Assembly: GCA_000715605.1 (NCBI GenBank)
Contig: KL568634.1
Location: 8,600 to 14,064 of the forward strand
DNA length: 5,465 nt
Direction: 5' to 3'
Source: Streptomyces speibonae
GTDB lineage: Bacteria; Actinomycetota; Actinomycetes; Streptomycetales; Streptomycetaceae
Both the position numbers and the translations under genes were made by a program. The notes beneath the pieces were generated by a model. That model did no database searches and was not told the DNA's origin. It saw nothing but the letters and a program-made list of their open reading frames with translations. Below, in pieces: positions 5,349-5,465 of the stretch; position 1 is the stretch's first letter; each line of letters starts with the position of its first letter.

Positions 5349-5465
5349 GTGACCCACCAGACCATCGGCGAGCGCGACGGGGTCCTCTCCTCGGAGGACC
5401 TCGCGGCGCTGCGCGAGAACCTGCTCGAGCAGCAGCTGTTCCGCCAGGAGCAGCTGCGGCAGGTC
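5349..5465 (+). CDS. Start of a second, possibly DksA/TraR-like gene (cut by window end)
   Basis: The first 39 codons are visible. They read as a short leader followed by a charged helix, LSSEDLAALRENLLEQQLF and onward, rich in Leu, Glu, Gln and Arg. This resembles the N-terminal coiled-coil arm of short actinobacterial TraR/DksA-like proteins, but the diagnostic zinc finger would lie outside the window, so the family call is tentative. GAGGGG (5336-5341) lies seven bases before GTG 5349; the immediately preceding GTG at 5346 is in the same frame and is an alternative start. The gap from the first DksA-like gene is 49 bases with no convincing terminator, so the two are probably co-transcribed. 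Confidence 0.65.
   Translation, partial: MTHQTIGERDGVLSSEDLAALRENLLEQQLFRQEQLRQV

Noticed and set aside
4736..5365. A minus-strand open frame of 209 codons opposite the DksA-like gene
   Set aside because: It is antisense to a gene with an intact zinc finger and strong ribosome binding site, and it shows no domain of its own.

Overview
The window looks like chromosomal DNA from a high-GC actinomycete, most likely Streptomyces or a close relative. The reasons are the very high GC content, GTG and TTG start codons, strong G/C bias at third codon positions, short stop/start overlaps inside an operon, and the gene set. From memory only (not checked here), the order secDF fusion / small hypothetical / response regulator / sensor kinase / zinc-finger DksA-like genes resembles the SCO6160-SCO6165 neighbourhood of S. 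coelicolor.

Layout, left to right. Bases 1-250 are a non-coding block of degenerate G/C-rich repeats. A strong 10-bp hairpin at 255-279 lies just past the stop codon of the minus-strand genes and probably terminates them. Bases 292-4702 hold four minus-strand genes, read from right to left. They are a NarL/DesK-type histidine kinase with almost no extracytoplasmic sensor (3725-4702), a NarL/LuxR-type response regulator (3042-3728), a small membrane-anchored or secreted Pro/Ala-rich protein of unknown function (2629-3045), and a fused SecD-SecF translocon accessory protein (292-2586). Kinase and regulator overlap by ATGA, regulator and small protein by TTGA, and a 42-bp gap precedes secDF, so the four probably form one transcription unit.

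Bases 4703-4972 are a 270-bp divergent control region. It contains repeated ATGGG/CCCAT words and a two-part concentric inverted repeat centred near 4862/4863. Rightward on the plus strand comes a short DksA/TraR-family protein with an intact C4 zinc finger (4973-5299). After it starts a second, truncated gene (5349 to the window end) whose visible start looks like the helical N-terminus of another such protein.

Reading the genes together (inference): a two-component system is co-expressed with an exported or membrane-anchored small protein and an accessory SecDF. This suggests control of protein export or an envelope-stress response, with a DksA-like protein divergently expressed from the same control region. 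The individual protein families are well known. The coupling between them, the small protein and the structured control region are the less explained parts.
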